Source: Lineus longissimus
Lineage: Eukaryota > Nemertea > Pilidiophora > Heteronemertea > Lineidae
Reading direction: 5' to 3'
Length of the DNA: 64,000 bases
NCBI RefSeq assembly: GCF_910592395.1
Contig: NC_088315.1
Location: 12,838,501 to 12,902,500, forward strand
The position numbers were made by a program, and so were the translations under genes. Positions within the stretch are counted from its first letter, which is position 1, and every line of letters starts with the position of its first letter. This document shows, piece by piece, positions 1 through 7,992 of the stretch. The notes below the pieces were generated by a model that saw nothing but the letters and a program-made list of their open reading frames with translations, had not been told where the DNA came from and did no database searches.

Positions 1-1570
1 TTTTGACGATTCAAAAGCCCAGGTTATGACGTATAGTTGCGCAGTTGTATTCTGCGCATTGAATTGGCCAGGGAACCAAGCTATATTTCAGCATACCCAC
101 TGTGACCAGTGTAAAGATAGAAGATTGATTTTGCAACAAGTAACCAATTTTCTGCTAAAAAGTAGTCAAGTAGGCGATATTATCACTAGTTCCTTTCAGT
201 GGGTAGTCATAAGGTCTTAAGGGAATACTTTCAGAAATTAGTTCTTGAAAATTTGGCCACAATTCTGTGAAAACGAAATCGGAAGTGCACGCTCTGTTCG
301 CGATGTATTTTGAAGTGGAGAATTCCCACAGTATGTGCAGTGAATCGGCATGATTCTGTTTGCATATTAGTTTTTAGTACTGCGATTCTTACATGAGTAA
401 AAAGTAGACGTTTTAAGCAACACAATAATGTTACTCCCATAAAAATTGATTGCAAATTGACGGAGCTACGGCATTCTGTTCGGCAATTGTCTGATAAAAA
501 ACATTCGATAATGCACTTGGATAATGCATGCCAAATGGCACACTTTAAAAAGCGCTCATTGGACAACGTAGGGAATCACCAGAAATGACGTCATCGCTGG
601 TCTAAATCTTCTAAATAATAATATTAGAAGGGGGACGAATAAAGTCACACTTAGAGGCGTTGGATCGCCTTGAAATTTTGCATGAATGGTGGTGACACCT
701 TACCCTGATGCAACGTCTTGGTTTTATTCAAAAATTTACTTCAGCGGAGCAGAAATGAGGGATTTTTAATCGGACACTGTCGATTCTCCTTACCACTCAC
801 AGAAGCCAAGCCATTGCTGATAAGTTATGCGGGGGCTTAATCAATTACCTGCACTCCCTGTGGGGTGAATAACATTACCTTTGAACAGCTGGCTGTAGGG
901 GGATGATTGGAACAGCCGGTATTACTGCTGACCTGCTGAACCCAGATAAATGTCAGGTCACCTGATTTTCGAGATTTCGCGGGAAATTGTAAACAAACGC
1001 ATGTGTGCAGTTCAAATGTAAACAAAAATGTATTTTTGGTACTTTTGGTTGCTGGACTTGGGTTTTCCCGCAGTTAGGAGCTGGGGTCAAATTGGTGGTC
1101 TATTGTTTATGGGTGCTGTTTTAGTCAGAGGTAGCCCTTGATTATGAAGGGATTTTCAAATATGAAAACGACCCTTTGTATTGTAAATTCGAATCACCTG
1201 CAGGACAGCCTACAGGTCAATTTCTCTCAATAAAATTAATTTTGTTGACTCCTGTAATCTCTACCTTATCAAAAAAAAGACAGTGGTGTTAGTCCCAAAC
1301 TGGTCATTTCTATTTATTTTGACCTCTGTTAAATCAGGATACCTCTCAATTACCGACAGCATTTTGTATACTTGTGCTGTACAACCCAGCCTGGACATAC
1401 CACAGTTGTCCATGGAGAAGTCTCATCCTCTCTGACACTTCTTTTCTGTAAAGCTACTGATACAACATACTGAACTAGGGATATCTTCCGTAGCCTCCTG
1501 TAATATTTACATACCATGGCTGATTAGTTCAATCATATTTCATCCAGCTGGCAGCTCTGCATTGGAAATC
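1..1570. other. Stretch with no supported gene
   Basis: AT-moderate, apparently unique sequence left of the Harbinger element. Only short open frames (up to about 110 codons) occur. They lack recognisable domains, good start contexts with splice sites, or repetitive structure. A full palindromic TGACGTCA (CRE-type) site lies at 586-593. I see no RNA gene or transposon terminus here. Confidence 0.6.
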
Positions 1571-1573
1571 TTA
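1571..1573. repeat. Left target site duplication TTA
   Basis: TTA directly precedes the left terminal repeat and is matched by TTA at 4566-4568 and again at 4680-4682 after the duplicated right end. A 3-bp TTA/TAA duplication is the usual PIF/Harbinger signature. Confidence 0.85.
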
Positions 1574-1603
1574 AGGCCCGTCTCCATTAGAGCGTTTTTG
1601 CGC
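1574..1603 (+). repeat. Left terminal inverted repeat of the Harbinger element
   Basis: These 30 bases are the exact reverse complement of 4536-4565 and of 4650-4679. The match stops abruptly at 1604. Directly inside, CGCGTCG (1601-1607) and CGACGCG (1613-1619) form a 7-bp dyad, similar in sequence to the palindrome inside the right end. Confidence 0.93.
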
Positions 1604-1874
1604 GTCGCACGACGACGCGATTATACGCGCGGAAATCCGCTTCGATTGCTCTAATTGATTTTCCTTTACCCCTATCCACAAGAGCGTAGCGGATAACTTA
1701 ATCAATTTCTGCTCGACGGACACCGCCGGCGGATTAAATAAGAATGCAAAAATAGCATTCAAAGCGTATTTACTCGGCGGTCATTTGACACATAAATTCA
1801 GTCATATCCACTTTATTCCGTGCATTGCCCCCTGAAAGCACTCGGACTGTGCAGTTGTGGTTGTAGGTAGCATC

Positions 1875-3975
1875 ATGCCAGGTGACTTGATAGAAAGACT
1901 CATTTTTGAGATCGAAAAGCACCCAATGATATATGATAAGTCCCTAGCCGAATTCAAAGATACTGAAAGGAAAGAAAGGGTATGGAAGCAAATTGGTGAT
2001 AAAGCTAATTTAACAGGTAAGTTCAAGTTTATTTTGAAGCATATTGATTTAACAGAAGTTGAGAGCCCCGCCCCACTCAGTCCGTGTACCACCCCCACCA
2101 GACCATGGACCCCCACCTTGGAGGTTTGCAGCTTTCAGTCTCTAGTGGTCGCCAACTTTCTAGTCCTCCCCGAAACACACTTGGTTTTGCCAAGGAACTG
2201 CCCCAGCTCTAGAACTAAAGTAGTCCTTGTACGCTTCTCGGACCATGAGAGCATCTTTCTTTTGCCGATGGCCAGATTTTTCCAAATCGTTCAGGATTCC
2301 ATCACACGTATCCTCTTCGTCAGGCGTGACATCATCCGTAACTGGTCTGACAGGAACTGGAACACCCCTGTTCTGTAACATGTTGTGCAATACACAAGTG
2401 GCCTTCACAACAATATCAACACTTTCAGCGCTCAAAGGAATTTTCCGATGGTAGAGCCTCCACCGATTAGCAAGGATACCGAAGGCATTTTCTGATATCC
2501 TTCTGGCCCTGGAAAGCCGATAATTGAAAATTCTTTGATCGTCCCTTAAGTTCTTTCCAGGGAAAGGGCGAAGGAGGTTTTCCATAGCCGGAAATGCCTC
2601 ATCCCCTACCACGACGTGTGGAACTGGTTCGACTCGTTGTTCTGCCCCAGGAAGGCATTTGTTAGCTGGGATCTCGAGGGTCCCATTCATCAGCTTCTTA
2701 CCAAGGGTACTCCTTTTGAAGATTCCCCCATCACTATTTGAACCGTAGCTGCCGACGTCAATGACTGTGAAGCAATAGTTCCAGTCAACAAGTGCAAGCA
2801 GTACCACAGAAAAGGTTTTCTTGTAATTAAAGTACAAAGTCCCAGAATTTGCTGGTGCAAAAATCTGTACGTGCTTGCCATCCATCGCTCCCAGGCAACA
2901 GGGAAATTGCCATTTGCGTCCAAACCCATCTGCTATGTCTTCCCATTGCGCTCTGTTTGGTTGTGGCATATACATTGGCTGCAGAGCATCCCAAATAGCC
3001 TGGCACGTTTCCTGAATAATTTTCGATACGGTATGTACTCCAACGTAGTAGCTGAAGGCAATGGTCTTGTACGAATCCCCGGTGGCGAGGAACCTGAAAT
3101 CATGATAGTAAAAAATGTTTTAACAATAATTTCTTTTTATAACGTTCAAGTTGGACTTGCGAAGACGAAGTGGAAGAGTGTCCGCGACGCTATTAGGAAA
3201 TATTTAGATGCCATTCCCATACCGAAAAGTGGTCAGGGCAGGACGAAACCCAAGAAGGAATACAAGTATGCAAAGATGTTGGAGTTCCTGAGGCCACATA
3301 TGGAGAACCGCAAGTACGTAAAAAAAAATTTCAATCACATTACAATGTATGATAGCACAATAGGATATGTCAAGGAAATGTTATACATGTAGCTCAGCTC
3401 CTTGATAATATATTTCTTTGTATTGCAGGTCTTCTGGCAATCTTGAGGACCTTGATACAGATACAATTGAAGCAGGCGATGATATTCCGATTGATAATAG
3501 CAATGCCGAAGACGAACTCGAGTTGGGTGATGGAACCTCATCGGAATACAATGACAAACAACCAGAAACATTCGCTGCACCAAAACCCAGATGCCAACAA
3601 AAGAAAAAGGCTTCAAAACCAGCATCTGAGGTGGATGACGCCATAGTTTCTTACATCAAAAGCAAGAATGAAAAGAAGCCAAAACAACCGGATGAGGATG
3701 AAAATATTTCTGACTTTATGAAATCAATGATTGCGAGTATCAAAAAGTTTCCGCCACAAATTAGATCCAGCATCATGTTCAAAATTCATGGTTTAGTGCA
3801 TGAGGCCGAAATGCATGTAATCTACGGGAGCAGTGGCAACCAAGCATCCCAGCATATCCAGGGTAACCCATCCACCTCGACCGGCTTCTCCAATGTTGGT
3901 TCGTGCATGGGTATGGGCCAGATGCAACAACAATCAAGCAATTCGACAAATTGGAATGCTCCAAATTTAATGTAA
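1875..3975 (+). CDS. MADF-BESS DNA-binding protein of the Harbinger element (3 exons)
   Basis: Proposed exons are 1875-2016, 3151-3313 and 3429-3975 (stop TAA), giving 283 aa. All introns are GT-AG (2017 GTAAGT; 3314 GTACGT; acceptors ending at 3150 and 3428), and phase is kept at both junctions. Residues about 5-95 form a MADF (Myb/SANT-like) domain: an N-terminal helix with HPMIYDKS, then W37, and after the first junction KTKWKSVRD. Residues about 196-229 form a BESS motif (FMKSM...FPPQIRSSIM), a protein-interaction motif commonly paired with MADF. Between them is an acidic then lysine-rich linker, and the tail is rich in Q, N and S. PIF-like elements are known to carry such a second gene (PIF MADF-like proteins), thought to bind element ends and assist the transposase. 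I chose the ATG at 1875 because the frame upstream begins only with GTG. Intron 1 contains the whole second exon of the antisense transposase. Confidence 0.88.
2028..2033 (-). promoter_or_regulatory. Poly(A) signal for the transposase transcript
   Basis: AATAAA on the minus strand, 127 nt beyond the transposase stop codon. It lies only 11 bp inside intron 1 of the opposite MADF gene, so a transposase mRNA cleaved soon after could end at or just before MADF exon 1. Function is inferred from motif and position. Confidence 0.5.
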
Positions 3976-4355
3976 CTTCCAGAAATGTTTGTATGGAACA
4001 ACAATTGATTAAAAATTTGATGAAAATTACTTTCTTACCTCAAACATATTGCTAGTCGTTCCTCAGGTCCAATCGGCCTCCTGAATGCCGTGTATTCCTT
4101 CGTTATGTAGCCCTTTACGTTATCCAAAAGCAAGTTGAAATGTTCAGGCATCATTCGAAAGTACAGGAAAAACTTGTCCTCATACCCAAACAGTTTCTTC
4201 ACAAGATGATGGTATTCACCATATACTGCTCTTTCCTTCAAGATGGGATGCACCCAGTACTGATGTCTTCGTTTCCTCTTCCTTCGTCCGTCATAAAGGT
4301 AAAGGGTTAACACCTCGATATCAGAATCTGAGGAATCAGACGACCAAGCGGGCAT
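2160..4355 (-). CDS. PIF/Harbinger DDE transposase (HARBI1-like, DDE_Tnp_4 family; 2 exons)
   Basis: Exon 1 is 4355-4039 and exon 2 is 3093-2160. The 945-bp intron has GT (GTAAG at 4038) and AG (3094) ends. Joining restores a single frame of 416 aa across an Arg codon (AG|G). The N-terminus is acidic and Ser-rich, followed by the basic run RRKRKRR (residues 24-30), a possible nuclear signal. A helix-turn-helix-like segment covers about residues 99-135 (LAICLRFLATGDSYKTIAFS). The catalytic domain shows AMDGKHV (D177), VVGDEAFP (D270) and SENAFGILANRW (E307), the DDE triad expected for this nuclease family. Length matches HARBI1-like proteins. ATG 4355 is the first Met of the frame. The enzyme should cut at the terminal repeats and paste into TTA sites, with the MADF protein as likely partner. 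No stop or frameshift is present. The single intron holds exons 2 and 3 of the opposite gene. Confidence 0.93.
4008..4013 (+). promoter_or_regulatory. Poly(A) signal variant ATTAAA for the MADF transcript
   Basis: ATTAAA begins 33 nt after the MADF stop codon and 26 bp before the donor edge (4039) of transposase exon 1 on the other strand. Cleavage 10-30 nt downstream would end the transcript at about the edge of that exon. ATTAAA is the commonest variant of the animal poly(A) hexamer; use here is inferred. Confidence 0.45.
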
Positions 4356-4454
4356 TTTTGTAGTTTACTGTGGCTCTCACCATGAACCAGGCTTGACTGA
4401 ATGTTCCCGGACCAAGCCCATGTCACTTTTTATACGCGCGAATAACGCTCTTAA

Positions 4455-4682
4455 GAAACGCGATAATGGAGACCCCTTCCAAGAATTACCACCGCTGCGC
4501 AAAACGACGCGCAGAAACGCGTCGTTTTTCGGCGAGCGCAAAAACGCTCTAATGGAGACGGGCCTTTAGAAACGCGATAATGGAGACCCCTTCCAAGAAT
4601 TACCACCGCTGCGCAAAACGACGCGCAGAAACGCGTCGTTTTTCGGCGAGCGCAAAAACGCTCTAATGGAGACGGGCCTTTA
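4455..4682. repeat. Tandem duplication (2 x 114 bp) of the Harbinger right terminus
   Basis: 4455-4568 and 4569-4682 are identical over 114 bp. Each copy holds a subterminal stem-loop, the 30-bp terminal inverted repeat (4536-4565; 4650-4679) and the TTA that follows it. The element therefore has two stacked right ends. No divergence between copies suggests a recent event. Confidence 0.95.
4501..4528. repeat. Subterminal palindrome in the right end (repeated at 4615-4642)
   Basis: AAAACGACGCG (4501-4511) and its reverse complement CGCGTCGTTTT (4518-4528) flank a 6-nt loop. The duplicated copy sits 114 bp further on. The CGCGTCG/CGACGCG core also occurs as a dyad inside the left end (1601-1619). 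Shared subterminal dyads are plausible binding sites for the transposase or the MADF protein; this is inference. Confidence 0.7.
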
Positions 4683-5092
4683 GTGGTATAACGTGTTCTC
4701 TTGACCTTCAAACAGTAGTATAAAGCTGATATTTACTACTTTACACCCTCAGTCCTATGTTATTAGGTCATCCAGCTGAGCGCCAGGCCCTTGGGCCCTG
4801 TTGTTCTTTACTGGGACCACGTTTATAGAAACACAGGACTAGGCCTTCCAATAACTTCTTGCCTTTTCTGTATCAGGTCCTTATCCTATAGTGTACTTAA
4901 GCAAATAAGAATTAAAAGCACTTTGAAGCAAGTCATGCTCTATAATATTTACCGAAAAATTCAGACATTCCTCCTTGGGGCATTTGCCCTCATCAGCCGG
5001 AGCAGCTGTTTGTGGACCAGCCCAATCTCCTTAATTACAGCAGGATAAATCTGAAATAACAAAGACATGCTGAAGCGGTATAATATTTGACA
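4683..5092. other. Stretch with no supported gene
   Basis: Spacer between the duplicated Harbinger end and the next element. The short open frames on both strands show no domain, and I see no repeat or RNA gene. Confidence 0.55.
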
Positions 5093-5100
5093 CATTATTA

Positions 5101-6156
5101 GGGCTTGTGGTATTCGACTCGATGACTCGACGACGCGATGACTCGATGACGCGATCAAGTTGGAATCTTTTTAAAGAATATCACTGCTTGGACTGTAATT
5201 TATACATAGAATCATAAGTGGAGGAAAATAAAAAAGAACCGATCATTACCAACCCCTTTCCAGCTGTTTTCACCGTATCTAATCCGACCATTTTTCGTTT
5301 CCTACAAGTTCGCATTTTTGATAAAACCATGCGCCATGTTGCTATGCAAGCCACTGGTATCTTTACCGTCAATACAGCTAAATACACCTAAATATAGCTG
5401 GTTCAGATCAACCTCCTACCCAGGTTCTTTACGAGCAGAAATTCCAATGTTAAAATGACACGCGAGTTCCTGGAGACAAGGTTGGCTCTGGATATCCGTT
5501 CAGCACGGCAATATTAAATGTCCTATACACCAGAAATGGGGCGCTGAGTGTCCGAAATAGTGATGTCATAAGGGGAAACTAGGCCTGTGGTGGAGGGACA
5601 AAGGAGATAGTCATGGTTGACCAACACACTTGAATGCCTTTAATGACGGACAAGGGGGAAAAAGTTAGGCTAGTTCCAATGCAAGCCACCAATTTCGGAA
5701 AGCATGTAGAGGGGCTGATGTATGGGGGGGGGGGGGGCAGATGTCAAGGGACGGAAGAGGGACTGAGTGACTGAGTCTAAAAAACTGCACATATGCGAAA
5801 TTCCGATTGTTGACAGACTACCACATGACATCTGACATTGGCCACTAGAAGCTTGTTTGTCAATTAAATCTCCAGTCATTTTGCATGCTATGAAACTTCC
5901 GCGAGTCCTTTAAATATCAAAATCAATCGCGGGGACCAATCTTCAGTGGCCATGGCTGGGGGGGGGGGGGGGGGAGGGGCACATCCTTCCACATACCGTA
6001 GCTGGGTATGGGAAAGGCCGAGCTAAAACCTCTGCTGTTGCAGCGGTAGCCCGGAGACCAGGATCATGGGATTCCGTATTTTAGCAAAATCCATAGCAAC
6101 GATCGCGTCATCGAGCCATCGCGTCGTCGAGTCATCGAGTCGAATACCACAAGCCC
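5101..6156. mobile_element. Non-autonomous DNA transposon with 56-bp terminal inverted repeats
   Basis: 5101-5156 and 6101-6156 are inverted repeats matching at 55 of 56 positions; the left one starts GGGCTTGTGGTATTCGACTC. The flanks are direct repeats. The duplication can be read as ATTATTA (7 bp, 5094-5100 and 6157-6163) or, if the outer base is given to the target, as CATTATTAG (9 bp, 5093-5101 and 6156-6164). Long TIRs plus a 9-bp duplication would fit a Mutator-like element, whereas 7 bp would not. The interior (about 940 bp) has no credible coding region but has G-runs of 14 (5724-5737) and 17 (5958-5974). The TIR is built of repeated GACTCGATGAC and GACGCGATGAC-like words. Family assignment is open; mobility by an enzyme encoded elsewhere is inferred. 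Confidence 0.8.
5724..5974. repeat. Two long G-homopolymer runs
   Basis: A run of 14 G lies at 5724-5737 and one of 17 G at 5958-5974, both inside the non-autonomous element. Such runs are polymorphic and error-prone in assemblies and may form G-quadruplex structures. Confidence 0.8.
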
Positions 6157-6164
6157 ATTATTAG

Positions 6165-6256
6165 CAGGGGCGTAGCCAGCTTTTTTGGGGGGGGGCAAAA
6201 TGACTGACCCTCGGGGGGGGGGCATTTGCCCCCTGCCCCCGCTAGCTACGCCCCTG
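6165..6256. mobile_element. 92-bp hAT-like MITE
   Basis: The element starts CAGGGGCGTAGCCAGC (6165-6180) and ends with GCTAGCTACGCCCCTG (6241-6256), an inverted pair with one mismatch in 16. CAGGGGCGTAGC-type termini are common on hAT-derived MITEs of animals. The inside holds G-runs of 9 (6187-6195) and 10 (6213-6222) and a C-rich arm, so much of it can fold as a hairpin. The flanks share only ATTAG (6160-6164 and 6257-6261), shorter than the 8-bp duplication expected for hAT, so the superfamily call is moderate. It sits directly against the right target duplication of the larger element. Confidence 0.65.
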
Positions 6257-6261
6257 ATTAG

Positions 6262-6905
6262 TGAACACTTCATCTTCATAGAAAGGGGAGGTTAACATTT
6301 TGACTGGGCCAACCTCTGTTGTAATTTCTTCGGCCAGGAATCAAGCATTAGCCTAACTGATTAGGCCTAGCCTGCGTTACTAGTAATAAGCTGCATCCAA
6401 ACCCGCGAAAAAGCTCCCCCCCACCACCATCTAAACTTTACAATATCATTTTTTGGCGTGTTTGCCCATTGCCGCCCTCCAGTTCCCGCCACAATCAAAT
6501 AGATTCGATTCGTGCAGAGCGTCTCATCCCAGGCGGTGAAGGTGATGATGTTATGGTCCCCTAGGTCAGTTATGCTGGCTCTACATTCCAGCTCATGGCT
6601 TATTAATCGTGCTTCTGAACGAAAACAACGCCTACAAAGATTTATGACCGCTGTTTTTCAATTCTTAGTTGATTATATTGCTTCCCTCGATGAACAAATA
6701 TGTGAAATGACGTAAGTGCGGTCCACCGTTTTTTTACGAACAACCATTTGGAAACCTTCGGGTATTTTCGGCTTGGCTGTCGAAGTCACGTCTTTGCCGC
6801 CCACTATGTATAAAAATCAAATGTTTCATAATGCTCTCTCTCATAAATGCTCTGTTCGCCCTATGGGCCATATTGAGTGATAAAATAACTTGAATTCGAT
6901 GTTTA
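6262..6905. other. Stretch with no supported gene
   Basis: Apparently unique sequence. A short plus-strand open stretch ending at a GTAAGT donor (6713) was considered as an exon and set aside. No repeat, RNA gene or transposon terminus recognised. Confidence 0.45.
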
Positions 6906-7104
6906 CCTGTACTAGCTGGTGCCTCCTGGACTCAGCTCGCCCAACACTCGGGGCGTACTTCGCCGTCAGGCAGGCCAAAACTCCGTCCAGTTCGTGGCTG
7001 AATGCCACAAACCTTGACATTTCCTCCGCATCAACAATTTTCGATTGAAACTTTCTCCGAAAATTGGAGAAAGCTCCAGTGACTTCTTCCTTGAGGTTCT
7101 CCAT
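6906..7104 (-). CDS. Possible first coding exon of an unrecognised gene
   Basis: An open frame begins at ATG 7104 in a favourable context (A at -3, G at +4) and runs about 66 codons to CAG|GTAAAC, a plausible splice donor, at the 6906/6905 boundary. The predicted peptide starts MENLKEEVTGAFSNFRRKFQ. It is charged, helix-prone and compositionally ordinary for protein, unlike the random frames nearby. I do not recognise the family and could not find a convincing downstream exon toward lower coordinates. It may be a gene relic or chance. Confidence 0.28.
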
Positions 7105-7710
7105 TGTTCAAAACAGAAATCATTCAAATTACCCGCCAAATCCTTGAGGGTCAGTTAATGGGTGTGTGTGTGGGGGATGTGGGGTGGGGGAGGTTACTTC
7201 AGTCGAGTCCTTCAGGGCCAGGTTGAGGACTGGACATTATTACTTTTGTTGTACACGTATTTTGCTTCCCGCTCTAAGAGGCCTGACATGTTGCCCCGCG
7301 CCAAAATCATTCACCTTCCCTGGAAGAGTTGTTCCCAAACACCCCTGGCCTCGCTGCTCATTAGACTCTTTCAGATACAAATACTTCAACGAGAACTCGC
7401 CCGTATATGTCTCAAGATTGTACTTTTTTTATTCAGAGAGCAACTTAAACTACGGGTACACAAATTTTAGTACATCAACAGCGATAATCATCAACCTTAG
7501 GTACACAAAAGTGCTCAACAATATCCCATGCATTGGATTTCAATCGAAGTCCAAACTCTCTTGCCCAAGGAGACATGCACTGTACATTTGTACAGAGATA
7601 AGGCGTGATTAGCTACAATGTATCATTCGTTTCTAAAAGTACAGGCAACGGCCATGCATGATAACATTGTAACTTTTTGAATTGTTTGCCATGGTTGGCT
7701 AAAAAAACGC
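7105..7710. other. Stretch with no supported gene
   Basis: Contains a short GT/G-rich patch near 7160-7195. Two overlapping open frames of about 100-150 codons show no domain, start context or splice-site support, and nothing else is recognisable. Confidence 0.5.
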
Positions 7711-7896
7711 CGTCGCGTCATTACGATCTCCAAAACGCGCGGACCTGGGCAAGCGCAATGGAGCGCGTAGTGGCGACTTGGAGAGTGGTCGTGACGTCAC
7801 TAGCGTCGCGTCATTACGATCTCCAAAACGCGCAGACCTGGGCAAGCGCAATGGAGCGCGTAGTGGCGACTTGGAGAGTGGTCGTGACGTCACTAG
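7711..7896. repeat. 93-bp tandem duplication
   Basis: 7711-7803 and 7804-7896 differ at one base (CGGACC versus CAGACC). The unit is CpG-rich and ends in GTGACGTCACTAG, so each copy carries a palindromic TGACGTCA (7792-7799 and 7885-7892). It is unrelated in sequence to the satellite that starts about 100 bp later. Confidence 0.95.
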
Positions 7897-7992
7897 CTTG
7901 GCACAGCGCGTCATCAGAGCTAACAACGTCACGTCGCGGTGAACTCAAAAGCTACAGAGAATACCATGGATTTGACGATATAGCTGCACTGT

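Larger units (their letters stand above)
1574..4565. mobile_element. PIF/Harbinger DNA transposon, apparently complete, two genes
   Basis: Perfect 30-bp terminal inverted repeats lie at 1574-1603 and 4536-4565; the left one begins AGGCCCGTCTCCATTAGAGC. They are flanked by the 3-bp direct repeat TTA (1571-1573 and 4566-4568), the TTA/TAA target duplication typical of PIF/Harbinger elements. The interior carries a DDE transposase gene on the minus strand and a MADF-BESS gene on the plus strand, both uninterrupted after splicing, so the element could be autonomous. The length, about 3.0 kb, fits the superfamily. GC-rich palindromes lie just inside each terminus. The right end is duplicated in tandem, so the outer boundary could equally be 4679. 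Superfamily assignment rests on TIR, TSD and both proteins together. Whether it still moves cannot be told from one copy. Confidence 0.93.

Noticed and set aside
231-566. 111-codon minus-strand frame near the window start
   Set aside because: No domain or homology recognised, composition like non-coding DNA, no start or splice context that supports it.
1857-2378. 173-codon plus-strand frame taken as one uninterrupted gene
   Set aside because: Only 1875-2016 is MADF-like. After the GTAAGT donor at 2017 the frame is intron and then antisense to the transposase; splicing to 3151 restores the MADF domain.
2871-3392. 173-codon plus-strand frame taken as one uninterrupted gene
   Set aside because: Only 3151-3313 is coding, as MADF exon 2. 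Its first part is antisense to transposase exon 2 and its end is intron 2.
4451-4711. 86-codon minus-strand frame with an internal repeat
   Set aside because: It reads through the duplicated 114-bp Harbinger terminus. The peptide repeat only mirrors the DNA duplication.
6512-6715. Plus-strand exon ending at GTAAGT near 6713
   Set aside because: The frame begins with GTG; its first ATGs lie within it, there is no recognisable domain, and downstream exons would run into the better minus-strand candidate at 6906-7104.
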